The position numbers and the translations under genes are program-made. Under the pieces are notes generated by a model. The model made no database searches. It was not told the DNA's origin and was given only the letters and a program-made list of their open reading frames with translations. Shown here one piece after another: positions 10,259-19,813 of a DNA stretch of 64,000 nt. The first letter of the stretch is position 1; the number at the start of each line of letters is the position of its first letter. The stretch covers positions 868,001 through 932,000 of the forward strand of contig OZ223208.1 in the NCBI GenBank assembly GCA_965140405.1. The letters run 5' to 3'. The stretch is from G963556115 sp963666605. Lineage in GTDB: Bacteria > Planctomycetota > SZUA-567.

Positions 10259-10292
10259 ATAACGAACACCCATAGCTATGAGTGCTCGTTAT
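10259..10292 (-). terminator. Probable terminator of the EF-hand gene
   Basis: Near-perfect 34-bp inverted repeat (17-bp arms with two mismatches and essentially no loop) lying 44 bp beyond the stop of the minus-strand EF-hand gene. It is followed on that strand by a T-rich run (TTATTTATTTATC). Confidence 0.65.
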
Positions 10293-10335
10293 TAGGTTTA
10301 AACCCACCAATACTACTCTATGGATTGAAGGTACC

Positions 10336-11004
10336 TTATACTAATTGTGATATCATACTAGACGGATTAAGAGCACTCGACATATTTGAACTTGCTTGAT
10401 TCATATACTGTTGAATTTGATTTATGAATTGATTGTTAGAACTACTTGCTTTGTCCTCTGAATCATAATTAGAACCACCAACCATATCTATAAGTATCTG
10501 CAAGTTCTCAGTCATAATTGAACCCACAATTGCCTCTTCGCTACCGTCTTTCTCTTTTTTCATCTTAATAAGTGCAGCAGCCAATTCCTTAGCACTTACA
10601 ACACCATCTTTATTAGTGTCCCACTCATCAAACTCTTCTTCGCTATTATCACCACCAACGCCTCCGACATCCTGCATTCCACCAATCATCGTACTCTGCA
10701 TAGCTTCATTAGCTTGTTGCATTTCATCAGAAGTAACTTCGCCATCGCTATCAGCGTCCATAATCTGAAACATACTCTCAAGCATATCACCAGAGATACT
10801 CTCCATACCTGGTAGACCTACGCTCTGAGAATCATCCTCAAGCGATGAATTAAAGGTACTTAATTCATCTAAAGTTATTCCACCGCTAGAATCACTATCC
10901 ACAAGACTAAATAGGTTTTCTATATCCTCTGCAGTTGGCTGAGCGCTAGTAGCCATGTTATTACTTTGCACAGCATAGCTACTTACTACTGAAGAAATGT
11001 TCAT
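10336..11004 (-). CDS. EF-hand calcium-binding protein
   Basis: 222 residues. Three canonical EF-hand loops are visible: DSDSSGGITLDE (about 36-47), DADSDGEVTSDE (about 83-94) and DTNKDGVVSAKE (about 128-139), each with acidic residues at positions 1, 3, 5 and 12. The N-terminus (MNISSVVSSYAVQ) and the Ser/Asn/Gln-rich C-terminus carry no signal peptide or TM helix. AAAGGAG precedes ATG 11004 at good spacing. It is convergent with the DUF5610-like gene and has its own terminator. It probably buffers or senses Ca2+, and the location is unknown. Similar signal-less EF-hand proteins are sometimes secreted by specialised systems, but nothing here proves that. Confidence 0.85.
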   Translation of the reverse strand: MNISSVVSSYAVQSNNMATSAQPTAEDIENLFSLVDSDSSGGITLDELSTFNSSLEDDSQSVGLPGMESISGDMLESMFQIMDADSDGEVTSDEMQQANEAMQSTMIGGMQDVGGVGGDNSEEEFDEWDTNKDGVVSAKELAAALIKMKKEKDGSEEAIVGSIMTENLQILIDMVGGSNYDSEDKASSSNNQFINQIQQYMNQASSNMSSALNPSSMISQLV

Positions 11005-11477
11005 CTATAACTCCTTTTACTATAAAACTACAAATTCTTAAAAGTTTTTCATCAAAACACTAATCTAACTAAGCAGTCAAATATTTATACGAGTGATTAA
11101 AGAATTAAATTACAAGATATTTCTCATTTATTCAAAATTTTAAGAACTATTTTAGTAACTTTTTATGTAAACTTTAATCTAGCCAATAGCTAAACTTGAC
11201 AATTTTATGGCGGTATAATGTCTTATTGATTATAAGACCTAGACAATTATATGCGCAAAACCTTATAATAGCGACTTATTACTAACGAACTAAATAATTT
11301 CCACTGTAGTATTCTAAAATACTACATAAGACAATACCAATCGAGCACATATCATAAATATACGTACTAATTCTTTAGGTGTCCCTTATCTAAAACATAG
11401 TCAATATTTATCTTTATAGCGCAGAATACATACCCTCATACACAATAATTCTCGTACAAAATACTCATATATAAACC
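11005..11477. other. Intergenic region upstream of the EF-hand gene
   Basis: AT-rich, no gene. It contains the short perfect hairpin GTAGTATT-ctaa-AATACTAC (11306-11325). It should hold the promoter of the EF-hand gene, but I could not fix -35/-10 boxes. Confidence 0.4.
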
Positions 11478-11504
11478 AAAAAAAAGGACGACCGAAGCCG
11501 TCCC
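11478..11504 (-). terminator. Rho-independent terminator of purB
   Basis: On the minus strand GGACGGCTTCGGTCGTCC (a stem closed by a CTTCGG tetraloop) is followed immediately by eight T. It lies 30 bp past the purB stop. Confidence 0.95.
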
Positions 11505-11534
11505 AAAGAATATACTACTGTATCGAAGCTGACT

Positions 11535-12968
11535 CTATACTTTCACAGCCTTACCAATCTTGACTCCACGATACTTACGCTTGATAGGAGTCACAACACT
11601 CTTTACAAACTCATCCACCTGCTCAGGCGAACGTCCAACATAAAGAGAAGGCTCAAGCATACCCGGCAGATCTTTCGCAATCGAAGCAAACACCTCATCA
11701 TTCAACATACGCTCGATAAGATCATTGTCCTTACCCTTCTGCTTTACTTCAGCCGCAGCCGCTTGTGAGTGCACACGGATCTGCTCATGCAGCTCCTGCC
11801 TGTCCCCACCACGCTTCACCGCTTCCATTAGTATGTTCTCAGTAGCCATGAAAGGCAGCTCTGCTCTGATATTCTTATCAATTACTTTAGGATAAACCAC
11901 CAAGCCATCAGCAACATTTGCACAAAGCTCAAGCACCGCATCAACAGCAAGAAAAGCCTGAGGAAGAGTAAGACGACGGTTTGCAGAGTCATCCAGAGTA
12001 CGCTCCATCCACTGAGTAGACTGAGTCATATACCCATTGATCGGCATAGACATCACAAAACGAGCAAGGCTACAAATTCTCTCACTCCTCATTGGATTAC
12101 GCTTGTACGCCATAGCAGACGAACCGATCTGCTTCTTCTCAAACGGCTCTTCAATCTCTTTACGACTAGCGAGTAGACGAATATCAGTAGCAAACTTACA
12201 CGCACTCTCAGCAATAGTTGCAAGATCTGCAAGGATCTGCGAATCAAGCTTACGAGTATACGTTTGGCCACATACATCAAGAAGCTTCTTGAATCCCATC
12301 TTCTTTGCGATAGCATTATTAAGCTTGTTTACCTTGGAGTGATCCCCATTGAACAACTCAAGATAGCTCGCCTGAGTACCTGTTGTCCCTACTGCCCCAC
12401 GCAGAGGTAGAGTCTCAATACGGTGCTCAAGCTCTTTAAGGTCTAGCGCAAAGTCCTGAGCCCAAAGAGTTGCACGTTTACCAACAGTTGTAGGCTGAGC
12501 AGGCTGAAAATGAGTAAATCCAAGAGTAGGTAGCTTCTTATACTTCTTCGAGAAATCCCCAAGCTTACCGATTACAGCCGCAAGCTTGCCTGCAACCATC
12601 TTCATAGCGTCACGAAGTATAATAAGGTCTGCATTATCAGTCACATAGCAGCTAGTAGCACCGAGGTGGATGATTGGAGCAGCTTTGGGAGCGGCTAGAC
12701 CAAACCCATATACATGAGCCATCACATCATGACGACACTCTTTTTCTCGCTGATTGATAGCATCCCAATCAATATTCTTGAGACCCTTCTTCATTGCATT
12801 GATCTGAACCTTTGTAATCTTTAGACCGAGCTCCTGCTCACTCTCAGCAAGAGCAATCCAGAGCTGTCTCCATGTCTCAATTCGAGTACGAGGTGAGAAC
12901 ATCTTACTCATCTCTTCACTCGCATATCTTGAAGTAAGCGGGTTACTATAAGTGTCATTTAGATCCAT
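11535..12968 (-). CDS. purB: Adenylosuccinate lyase
   Basis: 477-residue cytosolic enzyme of purine synthesis. It cleaves SAICAR to AICAR plus fumarate, and adenylosuccinate to AMP plus fumarate. The fumarase/aspartase-superfamily signature SSAMAYKRNPMRSE (about residues 281-294) is clear, as are the substrate-binding THFQPAQPTT region and the early HLGATSCYVTDNAD block, which resembles the longer eukaryote-like PurB type. ATG 12968 is preferred over the in-frame TTG three bases upstream because GAGGAG sits six bases before the ATG. It is single and terminated just downstream, with a divergent promoter region shared with the hydrolase/PanE fusion gene. Confidence 0.97.
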   Translation of the reverse strand: MDLNDTYSNPLTSRYASEEMSKMFSPRTRIETWRQLWIALAESEQELGLKITKVQINAMKKGLKNIDWDAINQREKECRHDVMAHVYGFGLAAPKAAPIIHLGATSCYVTDNADLIILRDAMKMVAGKLAAVIGKLGDFSKKYKKLPTLGFTHFQPAQPTTVGKRATLWAQDFALDLKELEHRIETLPLRGAVGTTGTQASYLELFNGDHSKVNKLNNAIAKKMGFKKLLDVCGQTYTRKLDSQILADLATIAESACKFATDIRLLASRKEIEEPFEKKQIGSSAMAYKRNPMRSERICSLARFVMSMPINGYMTQSTQWMERTLDDSANRRLTLPQAFLAVDAVLELCANVADGLVVYPKVIDKNIRAELPFMATENILMEAVKRGGDRQELHEQIRVHSQAAAAEVKQKGKDNDLIERMLNDEVFASIAKDLPGMLEPSLYVGRSPEQVDEFVKSVVTPIKRKYRGVKIGKAVKV

Positions 12969-13219
12969 CAATTTCTCCTCTTCATAGAATTATCATGTTT
13001 ATAAAATACGTTCATCTATTAAGCATTATATATAAACCTAAATGATAATAAATAGGTCTAACGAAAAACAACCAATTTTCCCTGTTATTACAGTATTATT
13101 CCAGTAGTAATTATCATTAGATCAAAAATTATCAGATACTACGTAATCTCTTATTGTATACCGTAGAATATAAATTATAATATAAGTAGGAAGAGATCAC
13201 AACATACAAGGAACAGCCC

Positions 13220-15064
13220 ATGAATATTTCAAAGACAATAATACTCGGCGACACACTGACCTTGAGGGAGTGGAAGGCAGCGGAAGAGTTTAAAAACTCT
13301 GAGGCAGTCATACTACTACACGGCATTGAGAGCCATAGTGAATGGTTTATTGAGATTGGAGAAGGACTATCAAAGCATGGCTATTCTGTACTCGCTTATG
13401 ACAGAGCCGGTTGGGGCTTGAGTGAAGGCATCCGTGGCCACGTGCAGTCATACAACCATATCTTAAAACAACTCACCACGATATGTGCTTCCTTGAGAAA
13501 TAACCATACCAAAATTCACCTTGTTGGCATGTCATGGGGTGGCATGTTTGCCCTCTATGCGATACTGCGCCGTAGAATTTTCTTCGACTCCCTCTGTATG
13601 ATTGCTCCAGGTATATTTCCTAAAGCATCACTTTCTCCAAAGACCAAGATGCGGGTTACCACTGCAATTATCAGCCGAAATTTTGAAAGTTCTTTCCCAT
13701 TACAGCTAAAATTAGAGGATTTCACTCAAAGCCCAAAGCACCAAGAGTACATTATCAACGATCCTCTAAGAAATACCGTGATCACTGCACGTACAGTTTT
13801 CGAAACACTCAAGATGCAACAGTTCTGCAAAGAGACAGTTAGCTTAAGAAGACTCCCACCAACAACCTTACTGCTTGGCTCAAAAGACAAAATTATCAAG
13901 AACTCTCCAACAAAGAAGCTCTTGAAATCGCAAGATATTACAATAGATAAATTTCATGCAAAGAAGCACTCACTAATATTCGAAGACCCTGAGCGAACTA
14001 TAGAAGCACTTGTTGCCAACTTCAAAAAAGCTACATTGCCTAAGAGCAAGACAGCACTCAAGGTTCTCGTAATGGGGGCAGGAGCAGTAGGGAGCATTGT
14101 AGGAGGCTACCTTGCTATTGGAGGCTGTGACGTCACCTTGGTAGGTCGCCAGAAACATATAGAGGCTATCAATAGAGATGGACTCTGTATAGATCTATTC
14201 GGTGTCCAGAGGAGAGGGATCAAAAAAGGTCTACATGGTGTTGAAAGTGTAGCCGAACTCACTGAAGACTTTGACCTAGTGATTATCTCAGTAAAGAGCT
14301 TTGATACTCCAACAATTCTAGAAGAATTAAGACCTGTTATAACCAAAGAGACCAGCATTCTTAGCCTCCAAAACGGTGTAAGTAATGAACAACTAATTCA
14401 CCAAGCCTACCCTGAGAACACAATTCTCGCAGGGATAATCTGTATGAATCTTAACTTTGCCCGCCCTGGTCACATTGAGTGTACCGACGATAAAGGAGGT
14501 ATAGCTATAGGACTATACTCAGGCAGTAATGATAAGGCTCTCAAAATTGTCAACGAAATAAGAAACTCAGGCTTACAGGTTGATTATTCTCCAAATGACG
14601 CAACCAGAATCAAGTGGTCAAAGATGCTTCTCAATATCTCGTCAAACGTATTAAATGCCATTACTGGTAAATCATATAAAGAAATTCTCTCTGACAAGTT
14701 CTACGGTGCACTTGCAGTAAATGCAATAAAAGAAACCTTCAGCATAATGAAGAAGGAAGGCATATCACCTATCAAGCTCCCAGGTTATAATGTAGAAGCA
14801 CTTGCCCAATTATGCAAAGCACCAAACTTCATAACAAGGCAGGTACTTATCAAACTAGCCGACGATAGCGAGAATACCGTTACTTCGATGCAACAAGACC
14901 TCAACAAACTCAAGATAAACCCGTCTAATTCGACAAGAACGAGGACGACAGAAATATCGGAGCTTAATGGAAAGATTGTAGAACTAGGCAAGAAGCACAA
15001 TATCCCTACACCTGCAAATTCAGAGCTATGTGACATGATAGAATCTCACTCTACAAAGGTGTAA
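13220..15064 (+). CDS. Fusion: alpha/beta hydrolase (monoglyceride-lipase-like) + ketopantoate reductase-like
   Basis: 614 residues without a signal peptide. The N-terminal half (about 1-270) is an alpha/beta hydrolase of the Hydrolase_4/lysophospholipase type: HGIESHSEW oxyanion region, nucleophile elbow GMSWGG (Ser about 105), late acidic residue in LLGSKDKI and the histidine region FHAKKHS. The C-terminal half (about 280-614) is a PanE/ApbA-type dehydrogenase: Rossmann GAGAVG, SVKSFDT, SLQNGVSN, the KWSKMLLNISSNVLNAITG helix and the SMQQDL...EISELNGKIVELG block. Classical PanE reduces 2-dehydropantoate with NADPH in pantothenate synthesis; whether this fused form does so is unknown. AAGGA precedes ATG 13220. 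The reading frame is continuous through the junction (14030-14060), with no sign of frame fusion by error. It is monocistronic and convergent with metE. Confidence 0.9.
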   Translation: MNISKTIILGDTLTLREWKAAEEFKNSEAVILLHGIESHSEWFIEIGEGLSKHGYSVLAYDRAGWGLSEGIRGHVQSYNHILKQLTTICASLRNNHTKIHLVGMSWGGMFALYAILRRRIFFDSLCMIAPGIFPKASLSPKTKMRVTTAIISRNFESSFPLQLKLEDFTQSPKHQEYIINDPLRNTVITARTVFETLKMQQFCKETVSLRRLPPTTLLLGSKDKIIKNSPTKKLLKSQDITIDKFHAKKHSLIFEDPERTIEALVANFKKATLPKSKTALKVLVMGAGAVGSIVGGYLAIGGCDVTLVGRQKHIEAINRDGLCIDLFGVQRRGIKKGLHGVESVAELTEDFDLVIISVKSFDTPTILEELRPVITKETSILSLQNGVSNEQLIHQAYPENTILAGIICMNLNFARPGHIECTDDKGGIAIGLYSGSNDKALKIVNEIRNSGLQVDYSPNDATRIKWSKMLLNISSNVLNAITGKSYKEILSDKFYGALAVNAIKETFSIMKKEGISPIKLPGYNVEALAQLCKAPNFITRQVLIKLADDSENTVTSMQQDLNKLKINPSNSTRTRTTEISELNGKIVELGKKHNIPTPANSELCDMIESHSTKV

Positions 15065-15130
15065 GATTTACATAAAATATCAACATGAATGCATAATATA
15101 GATTGGGTAAAATAATTACGTTGATATTAT

Positions 15131-15166
15131 AATTGGCGCACAAGATGCATACTCTGTGCGCCAATT
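15131..15166. terminator. Bidirectional terminator between the fusion gene and metE
   Basis: Perfect 12-bp stem AATTGGCGCACA/TGTGCGCCAATT with a 12-nt loop, centred between two convergent stop codons. Flanks are AT-rich but not a pure T-tract. Confidence 0.8.
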
Positions 15167-15194
15167 AAATTATCATACTTTCCAAACAGCTCTA

Positions 15195-17453
15195 CTACAC
15201 ACTACGCAAAATCTTTGCAGCTTCCACCATATTCTTCAAACTTGCAATAGTCTCTTCCCAATCCCTCGTTTTCAAACCACAATCAGGATTTACCCAGAGT
15301 CGCTCTTTAGGAATATAACTACAAGCTTTTTTCAACAAGTCTACCATCTCATCTACAGTAGGTACTCTTGGACTATGTATATCCCAGACCCCTGGCCCTA
15401 TTTCATTAGGATATTCAAAGTCCCTAAATGAGTCTAAAAGCTCCATCCTACTGCGACTGGACTCAATACTAATTACATCCGCATCCATCTCAGCAATAGA
15501 GCGAATTATCGCATTGAACTCACTATAGCACATATGAGTATGTATCTGCGTCGAATCGCCTACAACACTCGTAGACAGCCTAAATGCTTCAACAGCCCAC
15601 TTGAGGTAGCTATCACGATCTCTATGCTTTATCGGCATACCCTCACTTAGAGCAGCTTCATCTATTTGAATTATATTGATACCTGCTTTTTCAAGATCAA
15701 GAACTTCATCACGAATTGCTAGAGCTAACTGCTTACAGACTTCCTCCCTTGTTAGGTCATCTCGGACAAAGCTCCAACAGAGTATTGTCACTGGACCTGT
15801 AAGCATACCTTTAAGAGGCTTCTTGGTAAGCAACTGTGCATATGACATCCAATCCACAGTCATTGGCTCTGGTCTAGAAACATCACCAAAAATAACCGGC
15901 GGTTTTACGCAACGACTACCATAGCTCTGTACCCAGCCATTACTAGTAAAGCAGAATCCCTTAAGTTGTTGCCCAAAATATTCTACCATATCATTACGTT
16001 CTGGCTCACCATGCACTAAAACATCAAGCCCAAGCTCTTCTTGGAAGCGAACAACGTGTTGTATTTCTTCTTTAAGAAATTCATTATACTCATCTTCACT
16101 AATTTCACCTTTGAGTTTTGCTCGGCGATTTTTTCGAATATCCTTGGTCTGAGGGAATGAACCAATAGTAGTAGTAGGAAATTCCGGTAGCTGCAACCAA
16201 CTCTGGTGCTCTTTTCGCTTAACATAACTACTACTACGATTGAGCATCTCAGGAACAATATTCTTCACACTCTCTTGGACGTGGATATCATTGACAAGCT
16301 CACTCTGCTGACGTGAGAGTATAGCGTCCTTGTTAGCTCTCAACACATCACTCTCAGATACAGCCGTTACTTCTGCGGCTAATTGACTAATTTCGCTACA
16401 CTTCTGCACTGCAAAAGCGAGCCAATTCTTTATCTCTGGTGCAAGGTCATTCTCATTACTTAGGTCTACCGGACAATGTATTAATGAACAACTTGAGCCA
16501 ACCCAAAGCCTACTGTCACCGAGTTTATCACAAAGTGGTTTTAGGAAAGCTATAACTTTAGTAAAATCTGTCTTCCAAATATTACGTCCATCCACAACAC
16601 CAGCAGATAGAATCATTGTCTCAGGTAATTGCTCGACTACATAATCAAGTTGCTCTCTGCCACGCACTAGGTCGATATGTAGTCCACCACACCCAGAATT
16701 TACTGCGAGATCAAGATTGTCATCCAGACTTTCAAAGTAGGTAGCGAGTAGTATCTTACTAGACCCTGCGGCAGTATTGAGCTTTTTATAAATTTCAACA
16801 AATTTATCCCTAGCCTGCGACGATAAGTCAGCGCAAAGAATTGGCTCATCAAGCTGTATCCACTCACATGTCTTGCTCAACTCAGCGATCAATTGCATAT
16901 AGACATCTATTACTTCATCAAGCTTCTCCCAGACATCATAGCCATCGATACCCTTACTGAGTGACAGATAGGTTATAGGCCCGACAAGCACAGGTTTTGG
17001 AGTAAACCCAAACTCTACAGCCTCTTTAGTTTCATCAATAATTTTACTGGAAAGCAAACATGGCTTAGTTGTACTGCTTATCTCTGGTACAATAAAGTGA
17101 TAATTAGTATTGAACCATTTAGTCATCTCCATTGCCGGAATATTCTTCTGAGCGTCCCCCCTAGCAAGCTTAAAATATGCTTCTAGATCAAATATTTCAG
17201 GCAAATCAAATCGAGCTGGAATGATTCCCAGAGCAACACTCATATCTAGTATTTGATCATAGAATGAGAAGTCTCCAGTACTAACAAAGCTCAACCCTGC
17301 TTCTTTCTGGAGTTGCCAATGTCGCTTACGAAGATCTGCAGCTGTCTGCTGTAATTCAGCTTCAGTGCAGCGACCCTTCCAATAGGTCTCAAGTGCGCGT
17401 TTAAGCTCTCGCTTTGCGCCTATACGAGGAAATCCAAGTACGTGGGTGTTCAT
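15195..17453 (-). CDS. metE: Cobalamin-independent methionine synthase
   Basis: 752 residues, the normal MetE length. The enzyme transfers the methyl group of 5-methyltetrahydropteroyl-triglutamate to homocysteine, the last step of methionine synthesis, in the cytosol. The N-terminus LGFPRIGAKRELK and the C-terminal catalytic domain are canonical: TTIGSFPQT, HGEPERNDMVEYF, QIDEAALSEG, HTHMCYSEF and VNPDCGLKTR, which include the Zn ligands His, Cys and Cys. AGAAGGAG precedes ATG 17453. A cobalamin riboswitch lies about 140 bp upstream, so expression should fall when B12 is present and a B12-dependent MetH can take over; MetH is not in this window. Confidence 0.98.
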   Translation of the reverse strand: MNTHVLGFPRIGAKRELKRALETYWKGRCTEAELQQTAADLRKRHWQLQKEAGLSFVSTGDFSFYDQILDMSVALGIIPARFDLPEIFDLEAYFKLARGDAQKNIPAMEMTKWFNTNYHFIVPEISSTTKPCLLSSKIIDETKEAVEFGFTPKPVLVGPITYLSLSKGIDGYDVWEKLDEVIDVYMQLIAELSKTCEWIQLDEPILCADLSSQARDKFVEIYKKLNTAAGSSKILLATYFESLDDNLDLAVNSGCGGLHIDLVRGREQLDYVVEQLPETMILSAGVVDGRNIWKTDFTKVIAFLKPLCDKLGDSRLWVGSSCSLIHCPVDLSNENDLAPEIKNWLAFAVQKCSEISQLAAEVTAVSESDVLRANKDAILSRQQSELVNDIHVQESVKNIVPEMLNRSSSYVKRKEHQSWLQLPEFPTTTIGSFPQTKDIRKNRRAKLKGEISEDEYNEFLKEEIQHVVRFQEELGLDVLVHGEPERNDMVEYFGQQLKGFCFTSNGWVQSYGSRCVKPPVIFGDVSRPEPMTVDWMSYAQLLTKKPLKGMLTGPVTILCWSFVRDDLTREEVCKQLALAIRDEVLDLEKAGINIIQIDEAALSEGMPIKHRDRDSYLKWAVEAFRLSTSVVGDSTQIHTHMCYSEFNAIIRSIAEMDADVISIESSRSRMELLDSFRDFEYPNEIGPGVWDIHSPRVPTVDEMVDLLKKACSYIPKERLWVNPDCGLKTRDWEETIASLKNMVEAAKILRSV

Positions 17454-17595
17454 GTTGTTACTCCTTCTTGCAGTATTTCAAAAGACAAAAAAGTAACGAC
17501 AGTTCGAGATGTTTCAGGTATACAATTAACCACATACTACTATAAAGAAGTAGTAAAAAGCATACGTCATCAGTCTAATCGCGAGACAGTCGTAC

Positions 17596-17745
17596 ATCTA
17601 CCACTTTAGGTCGTCTCCTGGCTTCTGACCTTCTGACTCTAGCCTTCCCACAATCTATATTGCAGTGACTAGTGCCTAGTCTCGTCAGTTACAGTGGCGC
17701 GTCCGCTACGGATTTTAACCGTATTCCGTTTCCTAAGTTGGTATC
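17596..17745 (-). promoter_or_regulatory. Cobalamin (AdoCbl) riboswitch upstream of metE
   Basis: The minus strand reads GATACCAACTTAGGAAACGG, then the conserved core AAAATCCGTAGCGGACGCG with CCACTGTAA next to it, and finally the B12-box AGCCAGGAGACGACC. These elements have the order and spacing of the cobalamin riboswitch aptamer. It sits in the metE leader, ending about 140 bp before the start codon. I see no classic intrinsic terminator between it and metE, so control may be translational or through a less obvious structure. Confidence 0.93.
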
Positions 17746-18033
17746 AAAAAATGTTTACACCAGTAAACAACATAACTATATGCTATTTTTTATTTGAAGT
17801 AAAGAGTATTTTTGTCTATAGACCAAGTTTGATAATCATATGAATTACTATTTATACGATATACTACTATATTTAGCCTCACAATATATATATTAAAATC
17901 ATATGGCCATAAAAACATAAATTATCATTTTGTTTATTTAGTAATTTCTAATATAATCCAAAATATATAGTGACATACAGGTCACAAATAATTAACAGCA
18001 AAATAATACCATGAATAGAAAGAATAATAAAAT

Positions 18034-18738
18034 ATGCCAGAAAAAGTTAAAGCTTTCAAAGCAGCCTTTCCACATACGATACCAGTATTGACAGGTTTTG
18101 CATTTTTAGGTGCTGCGTACGGACTTTTAATGAACAGTAAGGGGTATGGCATTGAGTGGTCTGTCCCTATTAGCCTACTTGCTTTTGCTGGTTCCGCACA
18201 ATACGTAGCGATAGGATTACTAACAACAGTTTTTGATCCGCTTTACGCACTATTACTTGCCTCAATGATCAATGCGAGGCACCTGTTTTACGGTATTTCA
18301 ATGCTGGAAAAATATAAAAACACTGGCAAGTTTAAGTACTATCTGATTTTTGGATTATGTGATGAGACGTTCTCTATTATTCACTCAACAAAAGCACCAA
18401 GCGGAGTAGACAATAATTTATTCATGTTTTTTATCACCATACTAAACCACTCATATTGGGTTATCGGTACCTTTATCGGAGGACTACTAGGCTACTTAGT
18501 ATCTTTCAACACTAAAGGGCTAGACTTTGTGCTGACCTCATTATTTATCGCAATTTTCATCAAGCAGTGGAAGAGTAAAGAAAACCAAAAAGCCTCTCTA
18601 ATAGGAATCTTTTCTTCTATGACTTGTTTACTAATCTTCGGCCCTTCAAACTTTATCATTCCATCAATGATATTGATTATCCTAACACTGACACTGCTAC
18701 AAAAACAACTGACAAAGGACGAACAAGAATCATGTTAA
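18034..18738 (+). CDS. azlC: Branched-chain amino acid exporter, large subunit AzlC
   Basis: 234-residue membrane protein with AzlC features: an early PHTIPVLTGFAFLGAAYG segment, the conserved AGSAQYVAIGL block, the INARHLFYGIS motif and GLCDETFS. About 6-7 TM helices are visible. AzlCD-type pairs (YgaZH in E. coli) export valine, methionine and related amino acids. The azlD start overlaps the end of this gene by seven bases. The neighbouring divergent metE fits a role in methionine or branched-chain homeostasis, but that is inference. Confidence 0.92.
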   Translation: MPEKVKAFKAAFPHTIPVLTGFAFLGAAYGLLMNSKGYGIEWSVPISLLAFAGSAQYVAIGLLTTVFDPLYALLLASMINARHLFYGISMLEKYKNTGKFKYYLIFGLCDETFSIIHSTKAPSGVDNNLFMFFITILNHSYWVIGTFIGGLLGYLVSFNTKGLDFVLTSLFIAIFIKQWKSKENQKASLIGIFSSMTCLLIFGPSNFIIPSMILIILTLTLLQKQLTKDEQESC

Positions 18739-19061
18739 ACTCTACAGAATCATTTCTAGTTATCTTGATGATAATTGCCAGCACCTTTATTACTAGATTT
18801 CTACCCTTTATTCTATTCTCAAAGAAGAGTAACTCTAAATACTTGAGTTATCTCGGTAGCGTCCTGCCATACGCATCAATAGGCCTACTTGTTGTTTACT
18901 GCCTTAAAAATATCGATCTAACGACAACGCCGTATGCCATACCCGAGTTCATTGCAGTAGCCAGCATCATTATACTGCACTACTGGAAAGAGAATATTCT
19001 TTTAAGTATTGGTATGAGCACCGCAATTTATATGTTACTCGTTCAATATGCGATAGTATAA
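18732..19061 (+). CDS. azlD: Branched-chain amino acid exporter, small subunit AzlD
   Basis: 109 residues, about four TM helices, with the AzlD/YgaH pattern TRFLPFILFSKK and LPYASIGLLVVYCLK. ATG 18732 overlaps the azlC stop (ATGTTAA), which indicates translational coupling. The frame is open further upstream, but that part lies inside azlC and is not real. It forms the exporter with AzlC. Confidence 0.9.
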   Translation: MLNSTESFLVILMIIASTFITRFLPFILFSKKSNSKYLSYLGSVLPYASIGLLVVYCLKNIDLTTTPYAIPEFIAVASIIILHYWKENILLSIGMSTAIYMLLVQYAIV

Positions 19062-19212
19062 TCCAAAACACAAAACACTTTATTGTTAATGACAATTTAC
19101 CTATACAAATTGACAATTTTAGCATCTATCACAATGACGAATGTGCAATAACGTACTATGCAATTAATAATACAAAGTATATAATCCTGAAAATCACGAA
19201 GGGATCAATACT

Positions 19213-19809
19213 ATGGACATACTGCTTTTTATAATATACTGTATTATCGTTACCTCAACGCCAGGCCCAACAAACCTTATTATTTTATCTACAGTCCACA
19301 ATTTTGGAGTTAAAAAAGGTGTTGAGTTTGCTTTTGGTGCATGGGTTGCTTTTATTATACTACTTGCCTCATCAGTTACACTAAACTCTATTTTTGCTGC
19401 TGCCCTACCTAAAATTATCCTAACTATGCAGCTTATTGGAAGCGGCTATATTTTGTACTTAGCATATAAAATCTATAAAATGGATTCATCTACATGTAGT
19501 ACCGCTACTTATATGTCATTCAGATCTGGATTTTTAATGCAATTTATCAACCCAAAAGTTATCATATTTACAATGACGGTTATTCCAAATTTTGTAATGC
19601 CTTACTACACATCGTATTCTACACTACTAGTATTTGCCGTTATCATTATTATGATTTGCTTTATGGCATTGTCTACTTGGATATTATTCGGAACACTTCT
19701 TAAGTCTTTCTTTCAAAAACACCAAAAACCTGCTAATATTGTCATGTCCATATTTTTAGTGTACTCTGCTATTAGCATCTCAGGAATAACTAATTATATA
19801 ATGAGGTAA
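19213..19809 (+). CDS. LysE/RhtB family amino acid exporter
   Basis: 198 residues with about six TM helices. The family start STPGPTNLIILSTVHN and the GxxxGxxFAFGAW segment are clear, as is FINPKVIIF in the middle. LysE/RhtB proteins export lysine, homoserine, threonine, cysteine or similar. It is followed four bases later by an AraC-type gene, whose ribosome binding site GAGG lies at the end of this gene, so the two form an operon. Substrate cannot be read from the sequence. Confidence 0.9.
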   Translation: MDILLFIIYCIIVTSTPGPTNLIILSTVHNFGVKKGVEFAFGAWVAFIILLASSVTLNSIFAAALPKIILTMQLIGSGYILYLAYKIYKMDSSTCSTATYMSFRSGFLMQFINPKVIIFTMTVIPNFVMPYYTSYSTLLVFAVIIIMICFMALSTWILFGTLLKSFFQKHQKPANIVMSIFLVYSAISISGITNYIMR

Positions 19810-19813
19810 ACAC

